Assembly: GCF_000759955.1 (NCBI RefSeq)
Contig: NZ_JNAL01000016.1
Coordinates: 1 to 64,000, forward strand
Length of the DNA: 64,000 bases
DNA from: Prochlorococcus marinus str. MIT 9201
GTDB taxonomy: Bacteria; Cyanobacteriota; Cyanobacteriia; PCC-6307; Cyanobiaceae
Direction of reading: 5' to 3'
In this document: positions 48,527-59,031 of the stretch, in pieces
Numbering within the stretch: position 1 is the stretch's first letter
Layout: each line of letters begins with the position of its first letter
Notes under the pieces: model-generated
Databases searched by the model: none
Seen by the model: only the letters and a program-made list of their open reading frames with translations
Told to the model about the DNA's origin: nothing
Program-made: the position numbers and the translations under genes

Positions 48527-49828
48527 ATGAAACCTCAATTAACCCTCCAAACACCATTAGAGCTTCCTTATCAGGAAATATCCAATTACCTTAAGAAGTT
48601 ATGGATTTCAGAAGATAAAGATAATACTGGCGCCAATACTTTTACATTAATGGTATGGCAACCTGCTTGGCTCGAACAATGTTTGGTTCAAAAAGGATTA
48701 GTAAATGGACCAATTACTGGAAATTTAACTGCTGAGATAATTGAAGTTGCTCAAAAATTTATATTAGATCAAGGACTCCCTATCACTACTTCACTTAATA
48801 GTGAAGAATTATTGAATTTATTGAAGGAAAATTTATCTAATAATGACTTTGAAGATTTTAGAGGACAATTTTTTGAATCATCAATAAGTACATTGAATCC
48901 AAGAAGATTAATAACTCTAGCGCCAACATTAAATAGAAATTCAGATATCAAAACTTTTGTATCCGCTTACTGTCCATTAAGTGATACTCCAGCTATGCAA
49001 CCTATATGTGGGGATTTAGTGGTTATTAGTGGGGACTCAGCAACAATATCCGATAAAGGTTTAAAAATAATTGATGAATTATCTATTGATGAATTACCTT
49101 CATGGTTGTGGTGGAATGGAAGCTTGGATGAATCGCCTGAAATCTTCGAATATTTTACTAATTATGGCATAAGATTAATAATTGATACTGCTCTTGGATC
49201 GCCTAACAGATGCTTAAAAGTTTTAGATCAATTAAATAATTCAAATAAAGCTATTAATGATTTGAATTGGGTTAGGTTAAAAAATTGGAGGGAATCATTG
49301 GCAATGATTTTTGATCCGCCTTCGAGAAGACCCATTTTAGATCATATTACTGATATTGATATTGATATCGCAGGGGATCATATGATTCAAGCTTTGTTTT
49401 TGATTTCATGGATTAGCGATAAACTTGGTTGGTCTTTTCTTAGAGTTGAAAGGGGTACAGAGTCAACAAAAATAGAGTTTGAGAGAATTAATGGCGAAAT
49501 AATTTCTGTATCAATTAATCCCTTAACTTTGGGGAATCCAAGTATTCATTTAGGACAAGTTATTGGATTGAGGTTGATTTCAAAAATTAGTGAGGTACAA
49601 AAAAATAACACTTGTGTAATACTTGGCTGTGAATCAGTTGAATGTATGAGACTTGAAGCAGGGGGAATGGCTAATATGGAATTAATAGAACAAGTTGTTC
49701 CAAATTCTTTTTCTACATCAGAGTATGATGTTAGTAAATTATTGGGAAGTAGTAGAGGAAATACAAGTCCTCTTTTTGAAAATTCTATTAAAATAGCTCT
49801 TCAAATATTTAATGGTTTTAACAACTAA
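48527..49828 (+). CDS. opcA: Glucose-6-phosphate dehydrogenase assembly protein OpcA
   Basis: A 433-aa protein starting MKPQLTLQTPLELPYQEISNYLKKLW with FTLMVWQPAWLEQCL, the cyanobacterial OpcA opening. OpcA is a redox-responsive allosteric partner that activates Zwf. It follows zwf by 2 bp, the classic gene pair, and cobB follows by 3 bp. The C-terminal half contains several cysteines (for example CVILGCESVEC) that could serve redox control. Confidence 0.94.
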   Translation: MKPQLTLQTPLELPYQEISNYLKKLWISEDKDNTGANTFTLMVWQPAWLEQCLVQKGLVNGPITGNLTAEIIEVAQKFILDQGLPITTSLNSEELLNLLKENLSNNDFEDFRGQFFESSISTLNPRRLITLAPTLNRNSDIKTFVSAYCPLSDTPAMQPICGDLVVISGDSATISDKGLKIIDELSIDELPSWLWWNGSLDESPEIFEYFTNYGIRLIIDTALGSPNRCLKVLDQLNNSNKAINDLNWVRLKNWRESLAMIFDPPSRRPILDHITDIDIDIAGDHMIQALFLISWISDKLGWSFLRVERGTESTKIEFERINGEIISVSINPLTLGNPSIHLGQVIGLRLISKISEVQKNNTCVILGCESVECMRLEAGGMANMELIEQVVPNSFSTSEYDVSKLLGSSRGNTSPLFENSIKIALQIFNGFNN

Positions 49829-49831
49829 TAA

Positions 49832-51223
49832 ATGCCTTGTGTAATATCTTCTCCTTCAACAGATAGTGGGAAAACTACACTATCGCTTTTGATATCTTGT
49901 TGGGCGTTCTCAAGAGGTATAAAGATACAAACTTTCAAAGTTGGCCCAGATTATCTTGATCAACAACAACTTAGTTCAATTGGCCAACCTATTTGCAGAA
50001 ATTTAGATATTTTTTTAAGTGGTGAGGAATGGGTTCAAGAAAGTTTTTTTAAACATTCTTTGAAATATGAATTCTCATTAATTGAAGGAGCAATGGGTCT
50101 ATTTGATGGATTAGGTTCAACAACTTATTCCAGCACAGCAAATATCTCCAAACTGCTTAATGCTCCAGTAATTTTTATTGTTAATGCTAGAGGTCAAGTA
50201 GCTTCTCTTTTGGCGACTGTTCGAGGTTTTAGAGATTTTGATAGTGAGTTGTTAATAGCAGGAGTTATATTTAACAATGTTAATTCAGATAGACATAAAA
50301 AATTAATCAAAGAAGTTTTTGAAAATGAAGATATTGAAATTTTTGGTTTTTTACCATCTGATTCAAAAATAACTTTAAACAAAGCTAATTTAGGTTTAAT
50401 ATCTCCACTGGATAATGGTAATGAAATTGATGTTGAATATTTTGCAAATTTCGCTGAAAGAAATCTTGATGTATTCTCTCTTATTAAATTCCTGAAATCA
50501 CCTCAAAAGAAAATATTTAATTCTGTAAGTATTGAAGATTTTAAAGTAGACAAAAGTAAACCTATCGCAATTGTAGAAGACAAAATCTTTCATTTTCAAT
50601 ACCCTGAAACTAAGGAGTTTTTGAGCCAAATTGGCATACCATTAATTTCATGGAGTATTTATGAAGATGAAGAAATACCTAATGAGGCTTCATCTTTAAT
50701 TATTCCTGGGGGATTCCCTGAAAAATATGCTGATCATATAAGTCACTCTACAAAGAGTTTAAATTCGTTAAGGAAATTCCGCAAAAATGGATTTATATAT
50801 GCAGAGTGTGGAGGGATGATGATTTTAGGGGACTTTATAAAAGATGAAAATGGCCATAATCATAAAATGAGTGGTATCCTGCCTTTTAGATCAAAAAAAA
50901 GTAAACTTTCCGTAGGTTATAGATACATTGAGGGTTTAAAAAATACTCCGATCATTAAACAAAATCAATTAACTAGAGGACATGAGTTTCATTATTGGGA
51001 AATTGAAAATAATTTATCTGAACTTGATTTAAGTAAAACTGAGTATAAGAAGAAACTTTCTTCTCCATGGAAAATTAAATCTTGGGAAACCGAATACAAA
51101 AATGAAGGTTTTTTTGATGAAAAATTACATGCAAGTTGGATTCACCTACATTTGCCAAGTTCTCCAGAAGTCGTAAAAAACTTTATTGATGCAACTCAAA
51201 TTAGTTTTTCAAAAGAATCTTAA
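49832..51223 (+). CDS. cobB: Cobyrinate a,c-diamide synthase (CobB/CbiA)
   Basis: A 463-aa enzyme with an N-terminal ATPase domain (P-loop-like SSPSTDSGKTTLSL, residues 6-19; FKVGPDYLDQ) and a C-terminal class I glutaminase-like domain with nucleophile Cys near 326 (AECGGMMILG) and later HxH-containing ...ASWIHLHLP. It amidates the a and c side chains of cobyrinate in corrinoid synthesis; Prochlorococcus makes a pseudocobalamin-type cofactor. It follows opcA by 3 bp, and its stop shares a TTAA with the convergent gene. Confidence 0.94.
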   Translation: MPCVISSPSTDSGKTTLSLLISCWAFSRGIKIQTFKVGPDYLDQQQLSSIGQPICRNLDIFLSGEEWVQESFFKHSLKYEFSLIEGAMGLFDGLGSTTYSSTANISKLLNAPVIFIVNARGQVASLLATVRGFRDFDSELLIAGVIFNNVNSDRHKKLIKEVFENEDIEIFGFLPSDSKITLNKANLGLISPLDNGNEIDVEYFANFAERNLDVFSLIKFLKSPQKKIFNSVSIEDFKVDKSKPIAIVEDKIFHFQYPETKEFLSQIGIPLISWSIYEDEEIPNEASSLIIPGGFPEKYADHISHSTKSLNSLRKFRKNGFIYAECGGMMILGDFIKDENGHNHKMSGILPFRSKKSKLSVGYRYIEGLKNTPIIKQNQLTRGHEFHYWEIENNLSELDLSKTEYKKKLSSPWKIKSWETEYKNEGFFDEKLHASWIHLHLPSSPEVVKNFIDATQISFSKES

Positions 51224-51699
51224 TTTATTATCAAATTGAATATTTTGAGAGGAGAACCTAAAAAAAACATTCCAGGTAACGTGATTAATGGGCCTAAAAA
51301 ACTACCCACCATAACTTGAATTTTTGTATGTCCCAGGGTTTCTTTTAAAAGCAATTCAGATTGAGGGTCTAGTTTTTTTGATAGTTTATTGATTTCTGCA
51401 GCTTGAATCCCAGCTGCTTTTCGAACACCACTAGCGTCATACATAACTATTAGTGCCAGTGCGACTGATAATGCAAATATTGAACTATCAAATCCCAATT
51501 CATAACCTATACCAGATGTAGCACCAGTTATTAAGGCGGAATGACTTGATGGCATCCCCCCTGTCTCAAACATAATTCCAAATCTTAGCTCTCCAGTTGA
51601 AAAGAAATTGAATACAATTTTAAAAAATTGAGCTAGTAAACAAGATAATAAGCTCCAGAAAAGAACTGCATTATTGAAAAAGGTAAAAAACTCAGACAT
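51220..51699 (-). CDS. DUF212/divergent PAP2-family membrane protein
   Basis: A 159-aa membrane protein with the family pattern: QFFKIV near the start, FGIMFETGGMPSSHSALITGA (the G-G-M-P-S-S-H-S motif, a remnant of the PAP2 phosphatase signature), YDASGVRKAAGIQA and LKETLGHTKIQVMVGSFLG. Related proteins are widespread in cyanobacteria and plants, and their activity is not established. It lies 12 bp downstream of crtE on the same strand. Confidence 0.88.
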   Translation of the reverse strand: MSEFFTFFNNAVLFWSLLSCLLAQFFKIVFNFFSTGELRFGIMFETGGMPSSHSALITGATSGIGYELGFDSSIFALSVALALIVMYDASGVRKAAGIQAAEINKLSKKLDPQSELLLKETLGHTKIQVMVGSFLGPLITLPGMFFLGSPLKIFNLIIN

Positions 51700-51711
51700 A
51701 ACTAAAACTAT

Positions 51712-52614
51712 TTATCGGTCTCTATTCGTAATGAAGTCAGCTAGGGAGATTAAATGCTTTGCATCTTTACCCCAAGGTTCAATTGCCTTTTTTGCTTGCG
51801 CTACTAAATCAAAAGCTCTTTTCTTTGATTCTTCCATACCAAGTAATTTTGGATAAGTAGTCTTGTCAGCTAAAAGATCTTTACCGGCAGTTTTACCAAG
51901 CTTTTCACTACTAGAAGTCAAATCAAGAATATCGTCGATAATCTGAAAAGCTAATCCAATTCCCTCTGCATATGTTGTCAATGCTTTTAATAAATTTTTG
52001 TTAGCTCCCGCAATCATTGCGCCTGTTCTTACGCAAGCTTTAAGTAAAGCGCCAGTCTTATGAAGATGAATATACTCTAGTGTTTCGAGATCAACTTCTT
52101 TCCCTTCGCATTCTAAATCAACAACTTGTCCCCCTACTAGACCCGGTGCACCAGCAACTAAGGAAAGTTCACCAATAACATTTAATAGTCTAGTTGGATC
52201 GACTCCTGGACTTCTTAATGAGACCATTTCAAAGGCTCTAGTTAATAGTGCATCGCCAGCAAGAATAGCAATTGCATCTCCGTATACCTTATGATTTGTT
52301 GGCCTTCCTCTTCTTAAGTCGTCATTATCCATAGCTGGCAAATCATCATGAATTAGGGACATTGTATGAATCATTTCTATTGCTACTGCAGTAGGGACAG
52401 CTAGTGAGGGCTCTCCCCCAGCCAGTGCACAAGATGATAAACATAAAATTGGTCGTATTCTTTTCCCACCAGCCAAAAGAGAATATCTCATTGACTCTCT
52501 AAGTATTTCTGGGTTCTCAGGGCCTAGTGAGAAATCAAGCGCTTCTTCAACGATCTTTTTTGTTTTTTTTAGATATTTTTCAAAATCAGAAATATCATTT
52601 ATAACTTCAGTCAT
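51712..52614 (-). CDS. crtE: Geranylgeranyl diphosphate synthase
   Basis: A 300-aa trans-prenyltransferase with the first aspartate-rich motif [12 protein letters not shown] (D90, D91, D96) and RRGRPTNHK, and the second QIIDDILD near 226. It makes C20 diphosphate for phytoene (carotenoids), the chlorophyll phytyl tail and quinones. With the isomerase and cyclase elsewhere in this window it supplies carotenoid synthesis. It is 37 bp downstream of folD. GGPP rather than FPP is favoured by the five-residue spacing of the first motif and the cyanobacterial family look. Confidence 0.93.
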   Translation of the reverse strand: MTEVINDISDFEKYLKKTKKIVEEALDFSLGPENPEILRESMRYSLLAGGKRIRPILCLSSCALAGGEPSLAVPTAVAIEMIHTMSLIHDDLPAMDNDDLRRGRPTNHKVYGDAIAILAGDALLTRAFEMVSLRSPGVDPTRLLNVIGELSLVAGAPGLVGGQVVDLECEGKEVDLETLEYIHLHKTGALLKACVRTGAMIAGANKNLLKALTTYAEGIGLAFQIIDDILDLTSSSEKLGKTAGKDLLADKTTYPKLLGMEESKKRAFDLVAQAKKAIEPWGKDAKHLISLADFITNRDR

Positions 52615-52651
52615 TTTTACATTTTATAAAAATTTTTTTTCATCTTGGAGT

Positions 52652-53548
52652 TTATGGCAGAAGGTCATTAAGTGAAGATGATAAACCAAATTGTTTTTGC
52701 CAGCTAAAAATAGTATTTACCAGTAACATTGTTACTGTCATTGGCCCAACACCTCCTGGAACTGGTGTGTAGGCAAACACTTTAGGAATGACATCCTCTA
52801 ATAATACATCCCCACACAATCTGGATTTATTTTCATTAGAACTTTTTAATCTATGTATCCCAACATCTATAATCACTGAACCATCTTTCACAAAACTAGA
52901 ATCTATGAGATTAGGTTTTCCTGCTGCGGCAATTAATATATCAGCTTCTTTACAAATTTTTTTTAAATTTAATGTTTTTGAATGAGTCATTGTGACTGTT
53001 CCATTGAGGTTTAACAACATAAGAGAGAGGGGCTTCCCAACAAGTAAACTTCTTCCAATAACAACAATTTTCTTTCCTTCTATTTTAATATTTTGACATC
53101 TTAATAAATTAATAATTCCTGCTGGTGTGCAAGATCTCATCGCAGGCTCATTTTTCACTAATTTACCGATGTTTATCTCATTTAATCCATCTACATCTTT
53201 GCTTGGATTGATATGACTTATAAGGCTTTGCTCATCAAAATTCTTTGGGATAGGGAGTTGGAGCAACATTCCATCTATATCCTTGTCAAAGTTTAATTTG
53301 TTTATTAGTTGTTCAACTTCTTTCTGCTCTACATTATTTTTCAGATGAAATATAAAGCTCTTTATTCCAACCCTTGAACATGCTTTTTCCTTATTATTAA
53401 CGTAAACACCACTCGCAGGGTCTTCTCCTATTCTTATCACAGCTAAACCAGGAGCTCTTTTTGCGATTCTTTTATTACTTGATATATATTCATTTAACCT
53501 TTCCTCAATTTCAAGAGATAACTTTTTACCATCTAACTTTAATGACAT
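52652..53548 (-). CDS. folD: Methylenetetrahydrofolate dehydrogenase/cyclohydrolase
   Basis: A 298-aa bifunctional enzyme with the Y-V-N-N-K-E-K-A motif ([14 protein letters not shown], catalytic Lys), [27 protein letters not shown] (NADP site) and the C-terminal [11 protein letters not shown]. It interconverts methylene-, methenyl- and formyl-tetrahydrofolate. Methylene-THF is also the methyl donor for TrmFO. Divergent from the HD-domain gene by 74 bp. Confidence 0.97.
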   Translation of the reverse strand: MSLKLDGKKLSLEIEERLNEYISSNKRIAKRAPGLAVIRIGEDPASGVYVNNKEKACSRVGIKSFIFHLKNNVEQKEVEQLINKLNFDKDIDGMLLQLPIPKNFDEQSLISHINPSKDVDGLNEINIGKLVKNEPAMRSCTPAGIINLLRCQNIKIEGKKIVVIGRSLLVGKPLSLMLLNLNGTVTMTHSKTLNLKKICKEADILIAAAGKPNLIDSSFVKDGSVIIDVGIHRLKSSNENKSRLCGDVLLEDVIPKVFAYTPVPGGVGPMTVTMLLVNTIFSWQKQFGLSSSLNDLLP

Positions 53549-53622
53549 TTAGAAAAACATCTCCTTTTTTCATCTAGCATGCCTATAATTCTAAATTAAA
53601 GAAATAGATTTATTTATATTCT

Positions 53623-55095
53623 GTGCAAAACATTACAACTATTTTAAAAAAATTACTTTTCTTGTGGAAGAGGAGTCAAGTTCCCATAAAACAACCAACT
53701 AAAATTTCAAAAATTGATAATCTCATAATTTTTTTAATATGCATTTTAATTTCAATAGTCTCTTCTTATAAACTGCTTCTTATCTCCCCTTTAAATATTC
53801 CAGATATTTTCTCTTGGCTTTTGACTTTTGCTGAAGCACTTATTAGTTCGGGGCTTTTGGTACTAGTTTCAAGAAAAGAAAATCCCTCAATTTCCTCAAG
53901 ACAGATTTTCTTGATCATTACTCTTCTATTAGCAGTACAGGTTTCGAAATTAGCCTTAGCTTCAACCATAAGTCCATTATCTTTGATAATTCCTCCCGCG
54001 TTAATAATATCTCAAGGAATGGGAAGTGTAACGGCTTTGGCTTGGGTATCTACTGCAAGTTTTATTTGGCCTGACCCAGCAGTTGCTAACAACAACAACT
54101 TATTTTTTATTTTATTAGTTTGCGCTTCAGTGGTGTCTCTACTTGGAGGAAGAATAAGAAGTAGAGCTCAATTACTCCAACTATCAATTTTTGTACCCAT
54201 TGGGTCGTTTTTGAGTCAATGGATATTAATAGGTAAAGATGAAATTTTAGTCACTGAAAAACAACAATTAGTTTTTACTAATGGCAAAATTTTTTCAGAT
54301 TCCTTGCTATTGGCAATAGTAATGCTTTTTACAATTTTATTTATTCCGATTTTTGAATCGATATTCGGATTATTAACTAAAGCAAGACTACTAGAATTGG
54401 CTGATAAAGAGAAACCTCTAATTAGGAGACTGTCTCTTGAAGCGCCTGGGACTTTTGAACATACATTACTTATATGTGGTTTAGCAGAGGAAGCAACAAG
54501 AATGATTGGTGGTGATATTGATCTAATTAAAACTGGAGCGTTATATCATGACGTTGGTAAATTACATGCACCTAATTGGTTTATCGAAAACCAGGATGGT
54601 TCAAAAAATCCTCATGACGAATTAGATGATCCGATTAAAAGTGCAGAAGTATTACAGGCCCACGTAGATGAAGGATTGAAATTTGCAAGAATCAATAGAC
54701 TACCTAAGCCGATATCTAACTTTATCCCTGAACATCAAGGTACCTTAAAAATGGGATATTTTTTCCAAAAAGCTAAAGAAAAAAATCTCGATATTAATGA
54801 ATATTATTTTAGATATAAAGGCCCTATTCCTCAATCAAAAGAAACAGCTATTTTAATGCTTGCAGATGGATGTGAAGCAGCACTAAGAGCTATGAACATC
54901 AATGCATCTGATAAAGAAGCTTTGGAGACAATATCTAAAATTATCTACTCGCGTCAAAGAGATGGGCAATTAGATGATAGTAATTTATCAAAAGGAGAAA
55001 TTTTTTTAGTAAAAAGGGCATTCTTGAATGTTTGGAAAAGAATTAGACATAGAAGAATTCAGTATCCAACTAGCAAGAATAATACTTTTTCTTAA
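53623..55095 (+). CDS. PgpH-like 7TM HD phosphohydrolase (probable c-di-AMP phosphodiesterase)
   Basis: A 490-aa protein with about six hydrophobic helices (residues 30-270) and then an HD domain. LSLEAPGTFEHTLLICGLAEEAT leads into ALYHDVGKL (H309, D310), FIENQDG, NPHDELDDPIKSAEVLQAHV, EHQGT and MLADGCEAALRA. This is the HD pattern of PgpH, which hydrolyses c-di-AMP. The large extracytoplasmic domain of Listeria-type PgpH is missing, so the protein is shorter. The start is GTG. It may be the counterpart of the CdaA at 27.6-28.5 kb. Confidence 0.87.
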   Translation: MQNITTILKKLLFLWKRSQVPIKQPTKISKIDNLIIFLICILISIVSSYKLLLISPLNIPDIFSWLLTFAEALISSGLLVLVSRKENPSISSRQIFLIITLLLAVQVSKLALASTISPLSLIIPPALIISQGMGSVTALAWVSTASFIWPDPAVANNNNLFFILLVCASVVSLLGGRIRSRAQLLQLSIFVPIGSFLSQWILIGKDEILVTEKQQLVFTNGKIFSDSLLLAIVMLFTILFIPIFESIFGLLTKARLLELADKEKPLIRRLSLEAPGTFEHTLLICGLAEEATRMIGGDIDLIKTGALYHDVGKLHAPNWFIENQDGSKNPHDELDDPIKSAEVLQAHVDEGLKFARINRLPKPISNFIPEHQGTLKMGYFFQKAKEKNLDINEYYFRYKGPIPQSKETAILMLADGCEAALRAMNINASDKEALETISKIIYSRQRDGQLDDSNLSKGEIFLVKRAFLNVWKRIRHRRIQYPTSKNNTFS

Positions 55096-55104
55096 TCTTC
55101 AATT

Positions 55105-55497
55105 TTATAACCTAATACTTCTTCTATGTTTTGGGTTACACCAATATAAAAGTGCTAGTGTGCTTAATAGTGTTGTTAGAAGAGTAAAACCACCAATTCC
55201 AAAAATGTCTTGAAGAGTTATGAGCCTTACAACTGAATAAGGACCCATACCTGAAATTACCATTGATAAAGATACTAGAGTTAAAGTTACTCCCCATTTT
55301 CTCTCAGCTAAAAGAGCTGCTGAAGAAACTATTCCAACAATGGCAGCAGGCCATCCAAGACTTATAGCAAGAGTAATATTTGCAACTTTTAGTGGGGGGC
55401 CGTAACTTATTATTAAAGCAATTATTGGAAGTGCAATTATGTTGCCGATTAAGCCAACCCACGAAAGTGACCAATATCCAAGTAACCTTTCTCTCAT
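55105..55497 (-). CDS. Small multi-pass membrane protein, unknown function
   Basis: A 130-aa protein with four predicted membrane helices (about 12-32, 37-60, 70-88 and 100-118), a short basic N-terminus and a basic tail (NPKHRRSIRL). It has a conserved look, with prolines and glycines at helix ends (LGWPAAIVGIVSSAALL), but I do not recognise a family. It ends 9 bp from the convergent HD-domain gene and lies downstream of leuA by 81 bp. Confidence 0.7.
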   Translation of the reverse strand: MRERLLGYWSLSWVGLIGNIIALPIIALIISYGPPLKVANITLAISLGWPAAIVGIVSSAALLAERKWGVTLTLVSLSMVISGMGPYSVVRLITLQDIFGIGGFTLLTTLLSTLALLYWCNPKHRRSIRL

Positions 55498-55578
55498 TAT
55501 TTGCTACTTTAACTATTAGTTTAATCTACAATATTACGAACCAATTATTAGTGGTACTTAATAATCCAAAGAATTAAT

Positions 55579-57219
55579 TTAATTTGTAGGGTTGGATTGA
55601 AATGCTTTTTGTGGATTTTCTAAATTATCAAGCTGTGGGTGAATTGAATTTTTTTTCTCTGAGAATATAAGCCTGTTTAAGGCATTAACGTAAGCATTTG
55701 CAGCTGCAACTACGACATCCGTATCAGCAGAATGGCCGGAATATATTTTACTATCTCTTCTTATTCTTATTGTTACTTCTCCTAGAGCATCAATACCTTC
55801 CGTCACTGACTTTACAGAAAATTCTATTAATTCATTGGGAACTTTAGCTAATTTATTTAGTGCTTCACATACAGCATCGACAGGTCCAGTCCCTAAAGCT
55901 ACCGCAGTATCCTCAGTATTATCTTCCGTATTTAAAAGCGTAATGGTAGCTGTAGGTTTAGATGCATTGCCGCAACTAACTTGTACAAGACTTAATTGGA
56001 ATTTGGCTTCTGGAAGTTGTACTTGTTCACTTACGATTGCTTCTAAGTCTCTATCGGTAATTTCTCTTTTCCTATCAGCTAAATCCTTAAAACGAGCAAA
56101 AGCATCATTTAAATCTTCTCTGTTCAAGTCATATCCCATCTCTTCTAATCTCGCTCTTACCGCACTTCTTCCACTAAGTTTTCCCAATGATATTTTATTG
56201 TCACTCAAGCCAACAGTTTTTGCATCGATAATTTCGTAAGTTAGTCTATTTTTTAAAACCCCATCTTGATGGATGCCTGACTCATGAGCGAAAGCATTAG
56301 CTCCAACTATTGCTTTATTAGGTTGTACATTCATACCTGTTAGGTTTGAAACTAACCTAGAAGTTTTTGTTATTTCTTCTGTTCTTATAGCCGTAAGAGG
56401 GGTTGGTGAATCTGAATTTCTATCAAAAAATCTATTAAAAAAACTTTTCCTGACATGTAATGCCATTACTAATTCTTCTAAAGAGGCATTTCCTGCTCTT
56501 TCTCCTATGCCATTAATTGTGCACTCTAACTGTCTGGCTCCATATTTTACTGCCTCCAGAAAATTAGCGACTGCTAAACCTAAATCATTATGACCATGCA
56601 CGGATATTACGGCCTCATTAATATTTGGAACATTTTTACTAATTCCAGCAACTAATTTACCGAATTCACAGGGTGTTGTGAACCCTACAGTATCAGGGAT
56701 ATTTATCGTCGTTGCTCCTGCCGAAATTGCAAGTTGAATGACTTCGTATAGAAATTCAGGATCACTCCTTGAGGCGTCTTCACAAGAGAACTCAACGTCG
56801 TCTACAAATGATTTTGCATAATTAACCATCTCTGGAACAATTGAAAGAACATCTTTTCTAGATTTTCTAAGTTTATGTTTAAGATGTATATCACTTGTTG
56901 CTATAAAAGTATGTATTCTTTTTTTAGGAGCGGGACTTACAGCTTCGAAACATGCTTTTATATCATCTTTGGAGGCTCTAGCAAGACCACATATAATAGG
57001 TCCATTTTCTTTCCCTACAGTATTGGAAATTTTATTAACAGCCTTAAAATCTCCTGGACTTGCAAATGGGAATCCAGCTTCAATAACATCTACCCCTAAT
57101 CTTGCTAATTGATGAGCAATAGCAAGCTTTTCTTCAAGATTTAAACTGGCACCAGGAGATTGCTCTCCATCTCGAAGAGTCGTATCAAAGATCAAAATTC
57201 TTCCAGGATCTTTTGACAT
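55579..57219 (-). CDS. leuA: 2-isopropylmalate synthase
   Basis: A 546-aa enzyme. The catalytic TIM barrel opens with [17 protein letters not shown], then [37 protein letters not shown] (metal-ligand histidines) and [10 protein letters not shown], followed by the C-terminal LeuA regulatory dimer domain (about 385-510) that binds leucine. It condenses acetyl-CoA and 2-oxoisovalerate in leucine synthesis. Normal length. Divergent from the GH57 gene with 223 bp between. Confidence 0.96.
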   Translation of the reverse strand: MSKDPGRILIFDTTLRDGEQSPGASLNLEEKLAIAHQLARLGVDVIEAGFPFASPGDFKAVNKISNTVGKENGPIICGLARASKDDIKACFEAVSPAPKKRIHTFIATSDIHLKHKLRKSRKDVLSIVPEMVNYAKSFVDDVEFSCEDASRSDPEFLYEVIQLAISAGATTINIPDTVGFTTPCEFGKLVAGISKNVPNINEAVISVHGHNDLGLAVANFLEAVKYGARQLECTINGIGERAGNASLEELVMALHVRKSFFNRFFDRNSDSPTPLTAIRTEEITKTSRLVSNLTGMNVQPNKAIVGANAFAHESGIHQDGVLKNRLTYEIIDAKTVGLSDNKISLGKLSGRSAVRARLEEMGYDLNREDLNDAFARFKDLADRKREITDRDLEAIVSEQVQLPEAKFQLSLVQVSCGNASKPTATITLLNTEDNTEDTAVALGTGPVDAVCEALNKLAKVPNELIEFSVKSVTEGIDALGEVTIRIRRDSKIYSGHSADTDVVVAAANAYVNALNRLIFSEKKNSIHPQLDNLENPQKAFQSNPTN

Positions 57220-57442
57220 TAAAGGTCATTACTTAAACTTATATTAAGCTAATAAAAAAAAATTGACTAGATTTTTGTTTAATTAAAACTTGCTATAGGT
57301 TTATTACTTAACAATATTGGTTAAAGTTTTAAAAAAAAAACGTAATATTTTATTTATTAAAGTATTGTTTTAAGAATAAAAATTCTTTTTTAAAAAGTTT
57401 ATTTTGATTTTTTAGAGAATATCAGGCAAAAATTATAAAGAT

Positions 57443-59026
57443 ATGAATGAGATAAACTCAAAAAAAAATGTTTTAGGCCAGTTAGCAATAGTTTTACATG
57501 CCCATCTGCCTTATGTCAGAAAAAATGAAAAAAATTCTTTGGAGGAGGATTGGTTATTTCAAGCAATTTTGGAATGCTACATACCATTACTTCAAGCAAT
57601 AGAATCTTCCAAAAAAGAAAATCCATCAAATACAAAACTCACTATTAGTTTGTCTCCAACATTATTATCACTCCTAAAAAATAAACAAATTCAAGAAACT
57701 TTCCCAAACTGGATTAAAACAAGGAATGATTTATTAAGCGAGCTGCCACAAAAAGAAAAAAATGCCTCAATATTTTTAATGAAGAATATCAATGATAGAT
57801 ATTTATATTGGCAAGAATGTTCTGGAAATTTAATTGAGAGGTTTAATATTTTAAATAAATCTGGAAATTTAGATATTCTTACTTGTGCAGCTACCCATGG
57901 ATATTTGCCAATTTTGAGAGAGAATCCTGAAACAGTAAAAGGACAAATTAATACAGCAATTAGGAACCATGAAAATATTTTTGGAAATAAGCCTTATGGT
58001 ATTTGGCTACCTGAATGTGCCTATTATGAAAATTTAGATGAGATACTATACGATTCTGGAATTAGATATGCAATTTTAGATGGCCACGGGATTCTAAATG
58101 CTACTCCAAGGCCTAGGTATGGCGTATACGCCCCAATCTGCTCAAAAAAAGGAATTGCATTTTTTGGTAGGGATAGTGAGTCAACCCTGCCCGTATGGTC
58201 TGCCAAAGACGGATTCCCAGGGGATAAAGTCTATAGAGAATTTCATAAAGATTTGGGGTGGGAACTGCCTTCCTCTAAGCTCCAAAATAAAGGTATTTCA
58301 ACTAAAAGGCCTTTAGGTTTAAAATTCCATAAGATTACAAATGAAAATGTACCATTAGGAGAAAAGGAATTTTACTTAGAAAATGAAGCAATAAATAAGG
58401 CAGCGGAACACGCTGATGCGTATCTAGTAGCAAGATCTAAACAATTAGAAAAATTAACTTTATCCTCTTCTTTTAATCCCTTATTGGTAGCTCCATTTGA
58501 TGCGGAATTGTTTGGTCATTGGTGGTATGAAGGTCCATTTTTCATTAAAAACATTTTAAAGAATTCCAGTAAATATTCAATTAAGCTTACAAATTTAAAA
58601 GAATTTTTAATTCAAAAGCCCAATCTTCAGATTTGTGAACCATCTCCATCAAGCTGGGGTCAAGGTGGTTACCATAATTATTGGATTAATGATTCAAATG
58701 CATGGATCGTTCCAGAGATAACAAAAGCAGGATCGACATTTGTTGATTTATGCTCGAAAAATTTTAATAATGACTTATCTAAAAGGCTTTTCAATCAAGC
58801 TGCGAGAGAATTACTTCTATCTGAGTCCTCTGATTGGAGCTTTATCCTAAGAGCTGGTACTACAACTGAGCTTGCAAAAGAGAGGATAGAAAGACACTTA
58901 TTCAGATTCTGGAAATTAGTTGAAATGATTAAAAATTATTCCAAAATAAATTTGAAATTTCTTGAGGATATTGAGGAAGAAGATAAAGTTTTCCCAGATA
59001 TTAATATTGATGATTGGCGAAGATAA
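57443..59026 (+). CDS. GH57 1,4-alpha-glucan branching enzyme-like protein
   Basis: A 527-aa family 57 glycoside hydrolase with VLHAHLPYVR at the N-terminus (catalytic-site HxH), PYGIWLPECAYYENLDEIL (catalytic Glu in WLPE) and APFDAELFGHWWYEGP (catalytic Asp), plus a helical DUF1957-type C-terminal part. These features match the AmyC/branching-enzyme branch of GH57. It probably acts on glycogen, alongside MalQ. Whether it truly branches or only hydrolyses cannot be seen from sequence. Confidence 0.87.
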   Translation: MNEINSKKNVLGQLAIVLHAHLPYVRKNEKNSLEEDWLFQAILECYIPLLQAIESSKKENPSNTKLTISLSPTLLSLLKNKQIQETFPNWIKTRNDLLSELPQKEKNASIFLMKNINDRYLYWQECSGNLIERFNILNKSGNLDILTCAATHGYLPILRENPETVKGQINTAIRNHENIFGNKPYGIWLPECAYYENLDEILYDSGIRYAILDGHGILNATPRPRYGVYAPICSKKGIAFFGRDSESTLPVWSAKDGFPGDKVYREFHKDLGWELPSSKLQNKGISTKRPLGLKFHKITNENVPLGEKEFYLENEAINKAAEHADAYLVARSKQLEKLTLSSSFNPLLVAPFDAELFGHWWYEGPFFIKNILKNSSKYSIKLTNLKEFLIQKPNLQICEPSPSSWGQGGYHNYWINDSNAWIVPEITKAGSTFVDLCSKNFNNDLSKRLFNQAARELLLSESSDWSFILRAGTTTELAKERIERHLFRFWKLVEMIKNYSKINLKFLEDIEEEDKVFPDINIDDWRR

Positions 59027-59031
59027 GAATA

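Noticed and set aside
55835-56239. Open frame of 134 codons antisense to leuA
   Set aside because: leuA motifs cover this stretch with confidence; the antisense frame is a by-product of codon bias.
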